Of a stretch of DNA of 64,000 nt, positions 26,491 through 40,958 are shown in pieces. Under the pieces are notes generated by a model. It was not told where the DNA came from. It saw only the letters and a list, made by a program, of their open reading frames with translations, and did no database searches. Numbering within the stretch: the first letter of the stretch is position 1; every line of letters begins with the position of its first letter. The DNA comes from Boswellia sacra (lineage: Eukaryota; Streptophyta; Magnoliopsida; Sapindales; Burseraceae). Where the stretch lies: positions 1,364,001 through 1,428,000 of the forward strand of contig SNVD02006955.1 in the NCBI GenBank assembly GCA_013180625.2, read 5' to 3'. A program made the position numbers and the translations under genes.

Positions 26491-26664
26491 ATAATGATAC
26501 TAATTCCAAATTGTATTCTAAATTTTGTATGAGATGATGTTTGATTCAATGAATGTATTGATGTAATGAGGTACCACATCAATTATGATCCATCAAATAC
26601 ATAACACTTGTTTATCATATCATTTGAGATGAATGAGATAAAAATTTGAAAAGTGTATCATTAC
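26491..26664. mobile_element. Short inverted-repeat element (AATGATAC family)
   Basis: The left end (ATAATGATACTAATTCCAAA) and the reverse complement of the right end (AGTAATGATACACTTTTCAA) match imperfectly. The interior 'aaattttgtatgagatgatg' and 'tttgagatgaatgagataa' extend the inversion. Related copies lie near 53000-53260. Confidence 0.55.
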
Positions 26665-27825
26665 TCTATCATTATTCATCTATTAAAGATGTAATACTGA
26701 CTTAATTACTTTTATTTATTTAATTATCATCCGTGGTCATATATATAAGTGGTTTCTCAGTTTATTTTTGAGGTGTTTTCTATTATTTCCTCAAGCTAGT
26801 GCTTTAATTGACTTGCCACTCTTTTTCTACTGGGACTTTAAAATGGTCATAATTATTGATTCACATAAACAAGCTCCGCGTGCAGCAACTTTTATTCTCT
26901 TTTATGAACCAAACAGAAGATCTTAAGTGGTATATTCTGATGTTAAACTCGATAATTTGCTAAGATTACTTTCAAAATATTACGGTTAATCTTAGAAAAG
27001 TTATCAACATAATATATGACATTCTTTAAGATTAGAAAGGATTTTGAAACTAATTTTATTAATGGATTACGTACAAAGTTAAAAGCTAATAATAATGAAT
27101 CACTGATGATTTCGATTTAAAAGAATATAGTCGATTGCGAACTCCTGTAACATTAATTAATTAACAATGAAAGCCCTTAGTGAATAGTGTTATGTAGAGA
27201 TTTTAAAAGCTTAAGGTGTAGAGTACTGGAGAATCTGGGGACCAATTCTTTAACATTTTAACAATGTCAGACTTTATCTCATGATGGATACAATGATTTA
27301 ATTACCACCAACCATATCAAAAACCAGACCCAGTTCAGATTCTTTAATTAATTCATTAATAATGCATATATATTAAAGTCTAATTCGTCAGAAGATCCCT
27401 GGTAATGGAGGAGGCCAACGCCAGTATATCATGACTAGAAATTGCACAAAAATTTATTATGAACATTAGAGTAAAAGCAATTACTATAACAACCGAATTG
27501 AATTTGAAAGAAGCTATAGGAAAACAATATTATTGTTCTGCAACGTTTTATCTACTGTCATGAACATTGCGTGCGTTCCCTTTTTAGATATCTCCGCTGA
27601 TCACTTGCCTGAGAAAACTGAGAAATCGGGGACCTCAAATGGACCAGGCGGTTGGCTCCATGATTGCGTTAGTCGTAGCAACAAAGTTATCTAAAGCGAG
27701 TATTTCAGTTACATATGAGCTGTGAGCATTGCATTATTTCCTTACCTTATTGGACATGACTTATCAAACAAGTTTTATATCAATGCTTTTGCTGTCAAGT
27801 TGACACTCGGACTCAGACAACCTTC

Positions 27826-27831
27826 TATATA
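27826..27831 (+). promoter_or_regulatory. TATA-like box of dirigent gene H
   Basis: TTCTATATATG about 80 bases before ATG 27907. Confidence 0.4.
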
Positions 27832-27900
27832 TGTTGAGTTTAGAGTAGCAGCCAAAACCCTTATCATCCAAGCATACAATTTCTTGAAATTAGCTGATAA

Positions 27901-28473
<573 letters not shown>

Positions 28474-29798
28474 TAATCGCAGGCTTTTTGTTACAATAAT
28501 TAATTGCTAGTTATTGCAAAGCTTTGTTGCCCAGGTTTTGGTTTTGCCTTTCTGAGCAGTGACAAGTTGTGTGATTGACCTTATCTTTATAGCTTAGTCT
28601 GAAGAATTTCTTGTATACCCAAAAGGGTTTCATCACTATATAGTAAAACAATTTAATTATTTGCAGTCGCGGAGCCACATACTAAGATCGGGGCCAATTG
28701 TGTTTACTTTATTGTCCCCACCAAAAAATCAATTTTTTCTTCAATAAATTAACTCCCGCTCATTATTTTCTTGATCCAATTTATTAAATTTTTTATTTCA
28801 TCAATTTTCCTTTTTTTTCTTCTTTTAACTAATAAAAAAGATTTTTAAATTTCCATTTTAATCTTTAAGTGTTGCATAATACTCTTTCAAGTTGAATTCT
28901 CTAAGAAATGCAAAAAACTCTTTGCAGCATTTTAACTCTCCCGTTTCTCAAGTTTCAACCTCTCAATCATGTTGTTAATGAGATTTTGTTGTATATATAT
29001 AGTAATAAAACTTCCATTCAACATTTTCAAAATATGAAAAATGCTTCATAAAAATGGTAAATTTATTAATATGAGAGTAATCTTCTTTCACAAAAAACTA
29101 ACTTGAATCTTATCCCAAATGATATATTTAATAATAAGGGTAATATTACCCATCATAACATTCAATTATTCATCTAATAGATTTTACATTATTTAAAATA
29201 TTATTTGCCATTAAATGTGAAATAATTTTTTAGAGGAATAATAATACTCTTAATAAAAAATATAAACGAATTTTATCGTTGCCATTATGATTTATGATTT
29301 GGATTTTTATTTTACGTTTTCTCATCGATTAGACTTTGCTCTCACTAGTTAAATTCTGTGGCGGCCACTAAATATTTGTGATCTAACAACAAAATTTGTT
29401 TGAGGTAAAAAAAAAATATTTTTTTTAAATTAGCTATCTTGATTGTATTTAACTCCGTTTTATTTGGATAATAAAAAAGTTAAAAAGATATGGATTTATT
29501 TATTGGGTTATAAATTTATGAATAAAATATTTTATTAAATAAAAAAAAGTGTACACTTGGGAGCTTGTAAGATTCGTATACGGCTTGTCATTTGTCTGAT
29601 TAAAGGACGACTTGTAGTTCGGTCCAAAACTCGAAAACCGACAGCTTAAAAGCAACTAGAGGTAATAATTTTGCGAAGTAGATAAAGGCCGAGATTGAAT
29701 TGGCGCTGTACACAGATGGCTTATCTCTCTATCGCTCCCTACTGACAGTTAAGAAAGAAAAACAGAAAGCAAAGCTGCAGACTGAAGAGTCTGAAACA
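28474..29798. other. Spacer between the dirigent array and the GDT1 gene
   Basis: Contains the 3' UTR of copy H and about 1 kb of AT-rich sequence. The stretch at 28672-28770 ('cgcggagccacatactaaga', 'ggggccaattgtg') resembles ends of a common plant repeat but could not be classified. Bases 29600-29798 are the probable promoter and 5' UTR of the next gene. Confidence 0.45.
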
Positions 29799-31778
29799 AT
29801 GCGAAGCATAACGCTCTCATGGAGCGTTTTGAAGGCACACTCAATACCTTCTTCATCTCCTAAATCATCTAAACCTCGTACCACCCATTTCTTCTCTTTG
29901 AACTCTCTCTCCAAGTACCATACTTCAAAGCTCTCTCTTCGCAACCCAATTCTCGGCTTCTCCAGGCATGTCCAAAATTTTTAAATTTTTCACTTATCTT
30001 TTTGCTTACAGGGAAAGCTGAAAGAAGGATCATTGCAGTTAACAAGAGTTGTTTTGTAGGGACCTGGGACAGGGTGCTCAGAACAGAATTGAGAGGTGGT
30101 TTGGACGCTTTCTTCATACAGTGTTCGAGTATCGGGATGATCTTGTAATGTCTCTTAACAGTCTTGCTCTTGATTCTTAGTTACTTTCTAAAATTATCAT
30201 TTTATTTTGCCCTTTATTTGAAGGTTTGAATTTGCATTTGCTTTCCTTATTGTCAAATAAATGTCTCATGGCTGCAACTGAAATTAGAATGTCAAAGTCA
30301 TAGACCTGGCATTTTTTTAGAAACTTTGCATACCCTCCATTATGGCCTCTATATTGTTGGATATCTTCTGGCTGGGTCTTTAATTCTCTTGAAGGTTAGA
30401 CTTTCCTTTTCTTTTTCTTTTTTTGGGTAACCGAGTTATCTGGTCTGCTTACGTGCACCTCAATTAATCATCGAGAGAAACTAGTTTAATTATAATCCAT
30501 TATCATAATCATTAACTTAAATCATGAGATAATCCTCACTTAAATTATAAGATAGTCCTTTGTGAAGGATGGAACTATCTCACACTCCTTCCTTGATTAT
30601 GCTACTGTACACCCTAATCACTGTATTTTTGTAGCTGGTTGAACTCATCTTATACTTGATATTTGATTATATAGGTAGGCTTTCTTTTCTTGTTATGTCT
30701 ATTCAAGGGTTGGGGTTACATTTTGGTGCAGGAGATTAGGTACCCTGATTGCAGGAATTGGAAAGTGACAAGAGATTCAATTGACAATCTGGATGATGCT
30801 TGTGTTTCATATGATTTCCAGGCAAAAAATAGCTCAACAAGGGAATATAAATTGGCAATAGATAATATCTCTTACGATTTATCATTTGGTGCTATTATGA
30901 AGCTTATGCTGTTATTTGGTTTGTTAACACTTCAAGGCTCTCAACCAGCAGTTGCTGGTACAGACTTTGGCAGTGGGTTGCAGTCAATTCCTTATCTCGG
31001 AGACCTTGGTGATATTAGCACAGGTTTTGCTTCAGTTAGGAAAATCTCCCTGTAACTTCTAGAATTGGCACTTTAATTGTTGCATGTAAATCATTTATTA
31101 AAACGGATTTCATTTTCTCAATCTAGAGATCATAGTGGAACCTAAAATTACCCTATTAAATGTTGAAATCTAATTTATGCTTCATTGTCTTAGTGTTAAT
31201 TCCACATTGCGAGTCCTAATATATCCATTGCCTTGCTTTGCTCCTTTGAAATTCTGTCATTGACATTGTGTTGCATCCTGATAAATGATGACCTGCCAAA
31301 TAAGTATGACACTGTTGATTTTATTTTGATATGAATCAATTTTTACGCACAGAATTTTGAACTCCAACAACTGAAATTGTCAGTTCACTTCTTCATATTG
31401 CAGGCATTCTTGCTCATCTTCTTTTCAGAATTGGGGGACAAGACTTTTTTCATTGCGGTAAGAGAGGGAGTTATTAGTAAGTTCAATATGTGTGTGAGCT
31501 TTTCAAACTAAACTTCTATGAATGAGATGAATATATGCTTACGAGGAAAGGCAAATGTGTGCTTGTGTTTTTAGAAAATACATTTCTGTCAAGCATCCAT
31601 AAAGTTCAATTTCTATACCTTATTGAAAGAGTATATGGCCCCGATGTTTCTCCAGGCTTTGATTTACTGCTTGTAAAATTGCAATTACTATTGAATGCAG
31701 AAAAGTGTAATTGAAAAAGAAAAGGATATAATTACTCAAGAACTTAACTAGATCTTAAAGATTTTAGGTGGATATCCT

Positions 31779-31816
<38 letters not shown>

Positions 31817-34800
31817 AACATATAGATATGAGCATATATATATGCATGTCCATCCATATGTGATTTCATATATGCTCTTGAAGATGGAACACTGAACTGG
31901 CCTCAATATGGTCTTTTTATTCCTTCTGCAGGCACTTTTAGCTGCTAGGAATTCTGCTGCAACTGTTTTTGCGGGAACTTTTGGTGCACTTGCGTATGTT
32001 ATTCTGCTTGTGCATGGTGATTTAGTTGTCCTTTGCATTTTAACTTTCTGTTCCTGAAATTCCTAACAGGTTTTTAGCATGCATGATTGATTATTTCCAG
32101 TATTGGCTAGCATGTTGAGACAGCTTAACTTTCTTTGCTATTGGCTGTGGAAAAATGATCCTGCATTTTTATTTCATTTTTGGCTTTGAGCATATTCTAA
32201 TTGTTTACAAAAGGATAACAAGTTTCAATTGTTCATATAGTTAGTTGCTGCATAACTATTTTATATCTTTATGGATGAGCGGTCATGTGATATCTAACTG
32301 AAATTTACTTAGTTTGCCCCTGTTTAAACAAAACTGGAAAGTTTATGCTTTGATGTAATTGAATTTTTTTATGTCATGACAGGGTAATGACTATCATATC
32401 TGTCATCATTGGGCGAACGTTTCACTATGTTGATGAAATCCTTCCCTTCAGGTACTATTTATTTCAATTTTTATTTGCTTTTAACAACATGGGGACATAA
32501 AGTGATGATTGTTAAGCTGTCAGCCGATATATTATAGTTATTGCATTCCTAAAGGCAGCAGAATGCAGATAGTTTCCAGGAATTTTGTGTGGTCCTATAC
32601 ATGGCATATTTGCTTAATTTCATTCCATTAAAAGGACAATTTTAACTTCTATTCTGCTATTGAAAAGAAGGAAACAATTACATTTGAGAAATTAAAATGT
32701 TTGGATGCTTATTCTCACATAATCTGTCAATATTTATGTTCCAATAATTGTCAAAATTGTGATCCATATAATTTTGTTTTTTCTTTTTCCTATTGCTCTA
32801 TTAGTAACCTATGAAAAGATTATAACGGTATATCTTTTAAAGGCCAACCTTTAGAAGAATTCTTTAATTGTAGCTGATACTTCCCGTTTGATCTATAATC
32901 GAGCATGATTAAAGTGCAGCTCTTATGTAATCTAATGGTGCACAGGTTCGGTGAGACTGATCTCCCCATTGATGACATTGCTGCAGTTTGCCTTTTGGTA
33001 AAGTGTATCTTCTCAGTATACTGTATCTGAGGCACATGCCTTGTCATGTATGCAACTGATTGAAAAAGTTAAATGTAATTCAGGTCTACTTTGGGGTTTC
33101 AACATTGCTTGATGCCACCTCAAGTGATGGTCTAAAAGCTGATGATGAACAGAAAGAGGTGAAATATTAATTTCATTATGTGATCAATTCAAACATAACC
33201 GACAACAGCAATTTAAACACTCATTTTGGTCCTTTTTTTCTTCTTTTTTCTTCATATCCAGTGTTACGTTTTCCACGATCTGTCTCCTTTAGCCTGATTA
33301 AGGGTGATGTCTGTGTTTCAATCCAGGCAGAACTAGCTGTTTCAGAATTTTCAGGAAATGGTGCTGGAATTTTAGCCACTGCTAACACCATCATCAGCAC
33401 CTTCATCTTAGTTTTTGTTGCTGAATGGGGTGACAAATCGTTTTTCTCAACAATAGGTTAGTGGTGCAATGCTGGAAGTCTCAAAATCAGTTCATTTTTA
33501 ATATTTTTTTTGATAAAAGTTTATAAGGAATCATTAATTAGAAGGCCTTATCTTTATTGTATAAACACCCAACCACTGTGCCCCTTCACCCCCCCCCCCC
33601 CCCCCAACCCCACAATGTCTTTGTTCGGTGTCTTAGCACATGCTGCTTTCCATTTTAATGACTGTTTTGTTTCAGTTAATTCAGCATTGTTTTCCGGTTT
33701 TCACGTCCCTGTCCTAGTGAAAGAGAGCGAGCTGAAAGTCCTTCAAACCAACTTCTAACTTGCTTTTTACTCTTTTAATGCAGCCCTTGCTGCAGCTTCA
33801 TCACCCCTTGGAGTCATTGGAGGAGCATTGGCTGGTCATGGTGTTGCAACTTTGGTAACTTCTTTCTCCCACTAAGAGCAACCCACCAGACGTAATAAAA
33901 TCTGCTTTTGTGCGTGTGTGTGTGCACGCTCGCGCTTTCTGATCTAGTAGTCAACTTAAAAATTGAAAGGTGTAAACAATTATAATGCTTATTCGGAAGT
34001 CTTTCTTAATACACCAAATTTTTTGTTGTATGAAACCCTATTGTAGAGTACACTTCAAAATTTTTTGGATGAGTTGGTATAAAATTGAGAGGCAACTGAA
34101 TTTTCCAGATGTCTTTTCTGTGAAATTTTGATTGATTGTTACTCTCACCATTTCCTCATGTTCATTTGGTGGGCTCAAGTGTTTTATTTGTTCTTTATAC
34201 AGCTTGCTGTTTTGGGAGGTTCTTTACTAGGGACATTCTTATCAGAGAAGGTAAATTGAGACTTTTAGCTTTGTACATTAGCCAAAACATTTGTAAGGTG
34301 ATGAGTTTTATTAATCTGATTTTCAAAACTTGTCGATGTTTCAACTTTGTGGGAATGGGTATTTAGCCATAGGGGGAGGATTATTAGGGTCTATCTTTGC
34401 TAACAAGTAATAAACGGGTGCATGCTTCAAATTTTATTGCATTCCCTAGTATTATTCTCATGCTCTTCTTTTGATTACTGTCAAAATTCTTTTCAAAATT
34501 TGATGCTTCAATCAGCATTTCCTTCAATTAATCAAGTCTATAAGTTCATTAATTATTCTGTGTTTATCTTAAAAGTTTGTTGTTGAATTCGAAACGTGAT
34601 AAGGCCTATCACTGCCGTGGGAATCGAGTCAAAAGATCTCTAATCTAGTGGAAGATATGTTGTTTAACGAAAGTTTTGTTGGAAGCTATGTGGAATCCTG
34701 TCAGTAGTTTTGTTCCTTCGCATAAATGGTCAAGTCCAAGAATTTAAAGTTGGCAACGTCATGGTATTTGTACCTTAAAAAGGTTCCTTGGTTGGACCAG

Positions 34801-35119
34801 CATGTTCAGGCAACCACATGAATTTTATCTTGAGGACTACCAAGTTGAAATATCTAATCAGTGGGTCATATATGTTAGTTGGACGTCTTCCTTACCTTCC
34901 AATCCATCCACTCACCCTTTTTCGATGTAAATGTCTTCAAAAGCGTATATCGTAGTGATTAGAAATGCTAATTTTCTGTGAGGAATTTTCTACCATAAGC
35001 ATGCTTATTAACTAAGAAAACTAAAATTTCTCTCGCTGTTTGTGCAGGCAATTGCCTACATTGGAGGTGTTCTTTTTCTAGTCTTTGCCGCCGTTACATT
35101 GGTTGAGATAGTGAGTTAG
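29799..35119 (+). CDS. PAM71: GDT1-like protein 1, chloroplastic (PAM71/CCHA1 type, UPF0016)
   Basis: Thylakoid-membrane cation transporter of the UPF0016/GDT1 family. Arabidopsis PAM71/CCHA1 moves Mn2+ (and affects Ca2+) across the thylakoid membrane and supports photosystem II. Twelve exons: 29799-29965, 30060-30144, 30732-31034, 31404-31457, 31932-31993, 32383-32451, 32946-32997, 33084-33158, 33327-33456, 33784-33854, 34203-34250, 35048-35119. Together they give 395 residues; all junction phases agree. Residues 1 to about 100 are a Ser-rich plastid targeting region plus linker. Both family signatures are present, ELGDKT in exon 4 and EWGDKS in exon 9, each starting a three-helix repeat (AFLLIFF...; IISTFILVFVA...). 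The exon-1 donor is uncertain: GC at 29966-29967 gives 395 residues, and a GT at 29915-29916 gives 378 in the same frame. Exon 2 (GQGAQNRIERWFGRF) is inferred from frame only. Confidence 0.88.
31779..31810. repeat. Poly-T tract in a GDT1 intron
   Basis: About 29 consecutive T residues in the intron before exon 5. A simple homopolymer, likely length-variable. Confidence 0.9.
33589..33605. repeat. Poly-C tract in a GDT1 intron
   Basis: A run of about 17 C residues between exons 9 and 10, in otherwise AT-rich DNA. Long C homopolymers are uncommon in plant introns and prone to length change or assembly error. Confidence 0.9.
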
Positions 35120-38100
35120 AAGATTAGAATATTAGATAATTCACTCATTTACTTCAGCAGAAATCAGAACTTGTAAAATTCTGGAAACTCATTGTATGCT
35201 GTAACTAATACTTGTATTATATATACATCCCATTTATCCAATGAAGATTTTGTGATGTTTCTTGTCTTCTATTGTGTAGTTGATTTGAACTTTTGAAATT
35301 TTTGGATTGGTTGCAGACTTATTGGTCGTTGAAATATTGATAAAAGTTATCATCAAATCAAGAACTGAGACATGAGTGGACAGTTGTCGGTTGGACTTTT
35401 GAAGGTTGTGATTGATGAAACTGAAGAGCATGTATAAGGAATAGCTACATGGTGATAAATAAACAAAAAAATGATTAGCTGAAAATATATATTGGCCTTT
35501 GTATGTGGAATTCTGCTTTAAAACTCTTGTGGGGTGGGGTATAACAATGCATAACACTTACAAGGGTGGAGATAAAGAGTAGCAAAATTCGGAGGACGTG
35601 GCACTCCATCGCCCATCCAAACCCTTTTTGCAGAGAATCAAATCCTCAATTAGTCAAGTCTCAAAAGAATGGATTGTTTGTGGAATGGAGGTGGACAACA
35701 AACAAACCCCACTCTCACTCTCCCATGCCATCCTCCCCTTCTTTTTTTCCACTTCTGCTTCGTACCCTTTGCTCATCTGTCCATCACAGCCCACTTCCCT
35801 CTCCCTCCCTCCATTTTGCTTATCAAGATTTCATTCACATCACTCTTTAACCTTATTGTAATATATAATATAAAGTACCCTTCAATTGCAGTAAAGATGA
35901 ACAAGCCCTTTATTGTTAAGGTAACAACGAAATAAAAAATGGAAAGCGCTTGTATTAGTAGAAGTTTTCTGCGCCCACTGGCCTGGTTTTTTTAACTAAA
36001 CAATTCCTTAATGAGCAATAATTTTTTTGTGCGGTAGATCTTGTGGGGCATGAAAAGCAGATGCTTTCAGGTCAATGAGCAGACACAGACAACCATGCAA
36101 TGCAATGCCTAATTAAATATTGGGTCATTATGACATTATAATATGTGATTAGCTGTCACATGAAGAGAGGTTTGTGATGAAACATTGCACGTGCAATTTA
36201 GCAGCCGAATATTATATGGCATATTCTTCCTTACAAAATCACTTTGCCTTGTCCACTCAATATTCCCTAAAGCGGTAACAATTAACAAATGAATTTTTTT
36301 TCATAAAAATATATACTAGATTTATAAAAGGTTGAAAAAGATAGATGGAACAAGAGCACATTGCCATTCGTTACAACTAATAAATACCTCCCACATGGAA
36401 AATCCTCCTGTAATCTTTAAATTTTTACTTTCCAATTATTAGCAACCTTCAAAATCAATGTGGGTTTGATTGATTTTCTTCGTTGCATCAAGTACAAAAT
36501 GCTTTTAAAGTATACTATGTACTTTACATTAATTATATAATAATAGATCGCCACATGATTCATTTTGTAAATTCAAACCTTGTTAAATCTTCAGAAATAT
36601 TATATTTAATGTAATGATATTTATAATATCTTTCTAATTTTAATTAGGGGTGGATTTTTTTTTTTTACACTTCAGATTGAATTTAATCTTATTTGTATTT
36701 ACAAAAATTTTGTTATATCTTATTACTTTGATATAATTTGAACACAGTAAATAAATCTTGTTACTAAAATTATAGAAACTAGAAAAGGCTGTTGATTTTG
36801 ATGGATCTTTGGCATGACGATCATGGACCATCTAAATTGCGATCAAAGTGGTGAATGTACGGTCCAGAATCGAGTTAGGGTGCCAATGTGTCAAGATCTA
36901 ACGGTTGGGAAATCAAAAAATAAATGGAATAAATTCTTTGACTTTTTTGTTTAATTTCGTATATATTTGATCTTTTTTAGGTATAAGAAATCTTGAGGAG
37001 CATTTGTTTCGGCCTTTGGATCACCACCACTCTTTTTAACGATTTCTTTTTTTTTTTTTTTTTTGCTTTTTCCCGTTTTTGGGTAAAGAATACTTGGGTG
37101 ATTATGTATGCTATCTTACCTTTGTTTGTAGGTCACGTGCGCCGTTTCGTCCCGCATCCCGTCTAAGTGAGGGAAGTAACCACCACGCGTTGGGCTTGCG
37201 AGCGTGGGATATAACTGAATGGGCGTTGAAACGACAAGGAAAAGATCGCTAACCGCCAAGGCAACGAAATCGAGATTCCAGAAAGGGGTCCACCTAAGCC
37301 GTCTCGGTTTTCTCATTTTTTTGTGGGGCATAGGTGGTGCGGCCCACAAACGGAGAAGCACAAGGAGCGGTGACAAGCTGCTGCCGACTAAGGAGACGTC
37401 ACGTCAGGTTGACGAGTCAGTGGCGTATGGCCTTGCTTTTGGTTCGACATCGTTCCGCCACGCAGACCAAACCCCGACCTTTCCAGCTGTGAAACCTGCG
37501 CCTTTCAACTGTTGCTTACACTCACCCAACTACGACGTTATTGCACTTCACGCGTCTCCTCTCCCACGGTCCACTTATGTACTACTATTAAAAAATATAT
37601 ATATATATAAAATCTATATCATTGTTGATAAATGATTGTCTCCGATATTTGCATTGCATGGGTCCTCCTATCCCTATTGGATAATTATTAAAAATCGAAA
37701 TATTAAATAATAAAAAAATATCATTCTACCGTTTGAAAATTTTCCTAATATTAATATTAATATAAACACAAATGTGGGCACACTTATTTATTAGATTGGA
37801 AACTTTTTGGTTGTTTGACTAATTGATACTATATTTAGATTGTAAAATTGTTTGTTGTTTTACTGATTGATACTTGAGTTTGATAATTTAGTTATCAAAT
37901 CACAAAGGCTAATACTTCCGTGGCTAAATTAAGATATATCTTTTTTAAGTAACAGTATTAATTAGTTTTCTGTTGAGTACGAATGAGAAATTTCACACTC
38001 AATAAGTGGAGTGATAAAGCATTGAACAAAGAGCGAACCACGTTAGCCTATAAATAGACCCACGTTGTAAATAAATAAATAAACGAACACAGAAACAGAA

Positions 38101-38400
38101 ACAGAAACAATTCTCAAGTTGAAGGTCCGCCAAAAATATCAAAAACGAAGGACGCTTGCTATTGGACGGTCACTTGTGACTAAATCACCGCCTAATGAAA
38201 TTCCAAAGAAACCGCAAGGAAGACATCATGTCATCATCTATGACAAAATAAACCTCGGTTTATGTAACACTAAACCCTAAGTTTGGCACGTGCCGCATTC
38301 CCCTTTTACACGCGCACCCCACCCCCCCTTACCACTCTTTTTTTAGCCACTTTCTCTGTGTCTTCCTCGCTTTGTCTCCCATTTTTTTACGTCTCTCTTT
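35120..38400. other. Spacer between GDT1 and the Cys/His-repeat gene
   Basis: Begins with the GDT1 3' UTR. No gene is recognised. A GC-richer island at 37120-37580 carries open frames on both strands (138 and 86 codons), but neither resembles a known protein; it may be regulatory. Poly-T at 37041-37065. The pyrimidine-rich stretch at 38330-38440 is typical of the region around a plant transcription start and probably opens the next transcript. Confidence 0.5.
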
Positions 38401-40958
38401 CTCTCAATTTTTTTTTTCCTCCTCTCTCACTCTCTGCGTCCCTCCGGCGCTCAAAGCCCTAAAAATCTCTTTCTGAGCCCGTCGCTTGATCCGGACACTG
38501 ATTCCCGCTTGTTCAGCGTGATCAAATCGTCAAACACCTTGAGGTAATTTTGTTGACTTCTCTTCAATTCTGAATTTTCTTTGCGGCTGAGTCTATTTGT
38601 TTGTTCTTGATAAATCTGATTGCGTTTCGTTTATAACTTGTGGCTGTTTTGTTTTCCTAGATTGTTTAATCTTTTTTTTCTGCTTAATTTCGGAATTATC
38701 GACTCTGTGAAGTCTGTTGAATTGAGTCGAAATTCAAGTCCTCAGATTAGGCACATTTCTGAAGCTGACAAATAGCTATTTATTGTCCGTTATGCTGTTG
38801 GAGAAGCTAGAGTGTTTAGCTTTATTTTCGTTACCTTCTGTTTTTGGTGTTCCTGAGCTGTTATTTTGCAATAGTAATTAGTTTCTGATTTCTTTTTTTT
38901 TTTTTTCGTTTGTTTATCAACTCTGTTACTTTCTTGAACTTTGTTCTATTGGATACTGATTATTTGGCTTGTTTTGCTTTTAGATATGGAGAGTTCCATC
39001 GATTTTGGTGGTCAGTCAGTTCGCTAGTACTGGAGAAGTAAGAGACTCAGCTTTGTATTTGTCTTGTTCAAGATCTCGTTTATCAAATATATTATCTACT
39101 TGATACTTCTTGGGATCACTTTTTATTTTTTTGTTTATTGTTGAGATTTAAAATTCTGTAACTTCTTTTTTAAGATGTGTTGCAGTTTGTTTGTACAAAA
39201 TTTCCATAAGATTTTTCTTGACTTGGATTTCAGTTTCTAGATCAGAATATTGATGTGAAATTGTAATATATCCTTCTTTCAGTTTAGTTAGCGTTAAATG
39301 GATGATAAACCTAACAAAAAGTCTTTTTCTTTTTTATTTATTTATGTGTTGCTACTTGTTTTTTCATTACCAGATCTGTGTTTTTCCCTTTTTATTTTGT
39401 TTCTTTACTTATTTTGTGGGTAGTATCGGTGATAGATAGCTATTATTATTTACCGTCCCATGCCATTTTAGTTCCTTAATTTCCATTGGAAGTGCTTCTG
39501 GAATTTTTTAGTGATGATGGTAAAATATTTGATCCTTTAGATCTGATTAAGTTTCCTTTCTCTATGGTAACCATGTTTCCAAATAAGCATGTTAACTTGT
39601 TTTCTTGCACATGTTGTAATGGATAGACTGTCAAAATTTCTACTTATTGAAGGAAACTTTAGAAATGGGAAGTGTAAGTGCATTGCAATATTGAAAAATA
39701 AGGAAAAAGATATTAAATGTTATGATATACCCTTATAAGTGTTTTTTTCCTGTGTATATGTATGAGTGGGTGCATGCATATGTATTAAAAATATATTTAA
39801 GGTCTTGAGGATTTGATTATACCTTCCAAATGTGTCTGTACTGCCAGTTATTTATGAATAATTCTATTTGTCCAGCAGTAAGGGGGAAAAAAAAAGCAAA
39901 TTAAATAAGAAACTTATCAGAGCCTTAATATTCTAAGATTTTAATCATGGTGCTTGGGATACCTTACTAATGACTTTATATTAATTATTACTTGTCTTTA
40001 AGGAGGTTTAAAAAAAAAAAAACTATAGTAACTCCATTTGCTTGTAAAAATTTTAATTTAGTTTGATATAATTTTTATTTTGTAATGATTTTTGCATTTT
40101 TTTTCCAAAGTGCCATCTTTGAATGCTTTCAGTGTATACTTACAGACATTTTTTTTTACCCTTTGCAATTAAAATTACCTGCTTCAAATCTAGCTTTCCA
40201 GACCATGAACTTGTTTGTTGTCTGTGTTGCTCTTCAAATAGAGTTTATGGCTATTGACTGATGAACACAAATAATTTTAATTCTCTTTAAAGATATTAAG
40301 TTTACTATTAATGATGTAATATACTACCATTCGTGCTTGCAATTGACCTGATAGTGCTAATGCTACTGTATGGTTTTGCATCAGGTCCATTGTTAATGAG
40401 CATGTTGGGATTGATTTTCATTTATGCTATGACTGAAGATTTTCTTTGGTATTGTATATTTGTATTTTCTGTGGGTTTATTGTAAATTGTTGAATGGTTA
40501 AGATTATATTGAACTGCTTAAATATCATTTAAATTGCAGAATCCTCATTGAAAAAGTCAGCAATTCTAGAGCGTAGAGAGCTCTTTTTTTTATGTTGTAT
40601 TTAGTTATGACGCATCTTTTAACTTCAGTTAGGCTATAATATCTCACACTTACCATGTAATTTTTTCTGAAGCAGGATGACCGATTTCGATGATTTTGTT
40701 GTAAAGGAATCAAGCTTAGTGAGTTTCAACTTCTGTTGTCTCAACTGATCAGCCAAGCTTTGGGTTAAATTACATTTTTAGTAAAATGGACCGGTGTGAT
40801 ACTTCAGGATTTGTAAGTGGAGGCGGGTTGCACCCTTTAAGAGACGTCTAACCCTAGTTTTGTGGCTAATTTTCTTTACTCCGGAAGACAGGTTGACTGC
40901 TCTGTTTCAGGTAGATTATTAGGTTTGGTTGTCACTTGAGGTATTTAGCTATTTATTC
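38400..40958 (+). promoter_or_regulatory. Intron-containing 5' leader of the Cys/His-repeat gene
   Basis: Splice signals suggest leader exons ending at 38543 (GAG|GTAATT), then 38984-39037 (TTTTAG|ATATGG ... GAA|GTAAGA), 40676-40718 (GAAGCAG|GATGAC ... TTA|GTGAGT) and 40911 onward (GTTTCAG|GTAGAT). If so, the leader carries two upstream ORFs. One is at 38986-39027 (13 residues, MESSIDFGG...). The second starts at 40677 and, after splicing, stops at 40920-40922 (17 residues). The layout resembles leaders that control translation, but the exons are inferred without transcript data. Confidence 0.45.

Noticed and set aside
37219..37635. A 138-codon plus-strand frame in a GC-richer island
   Set aside because: No recognisable domain, no clear promoter or conserved neighbour, and an overlapping open frame on the other strand. 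More likely upstream regulatory sequence.
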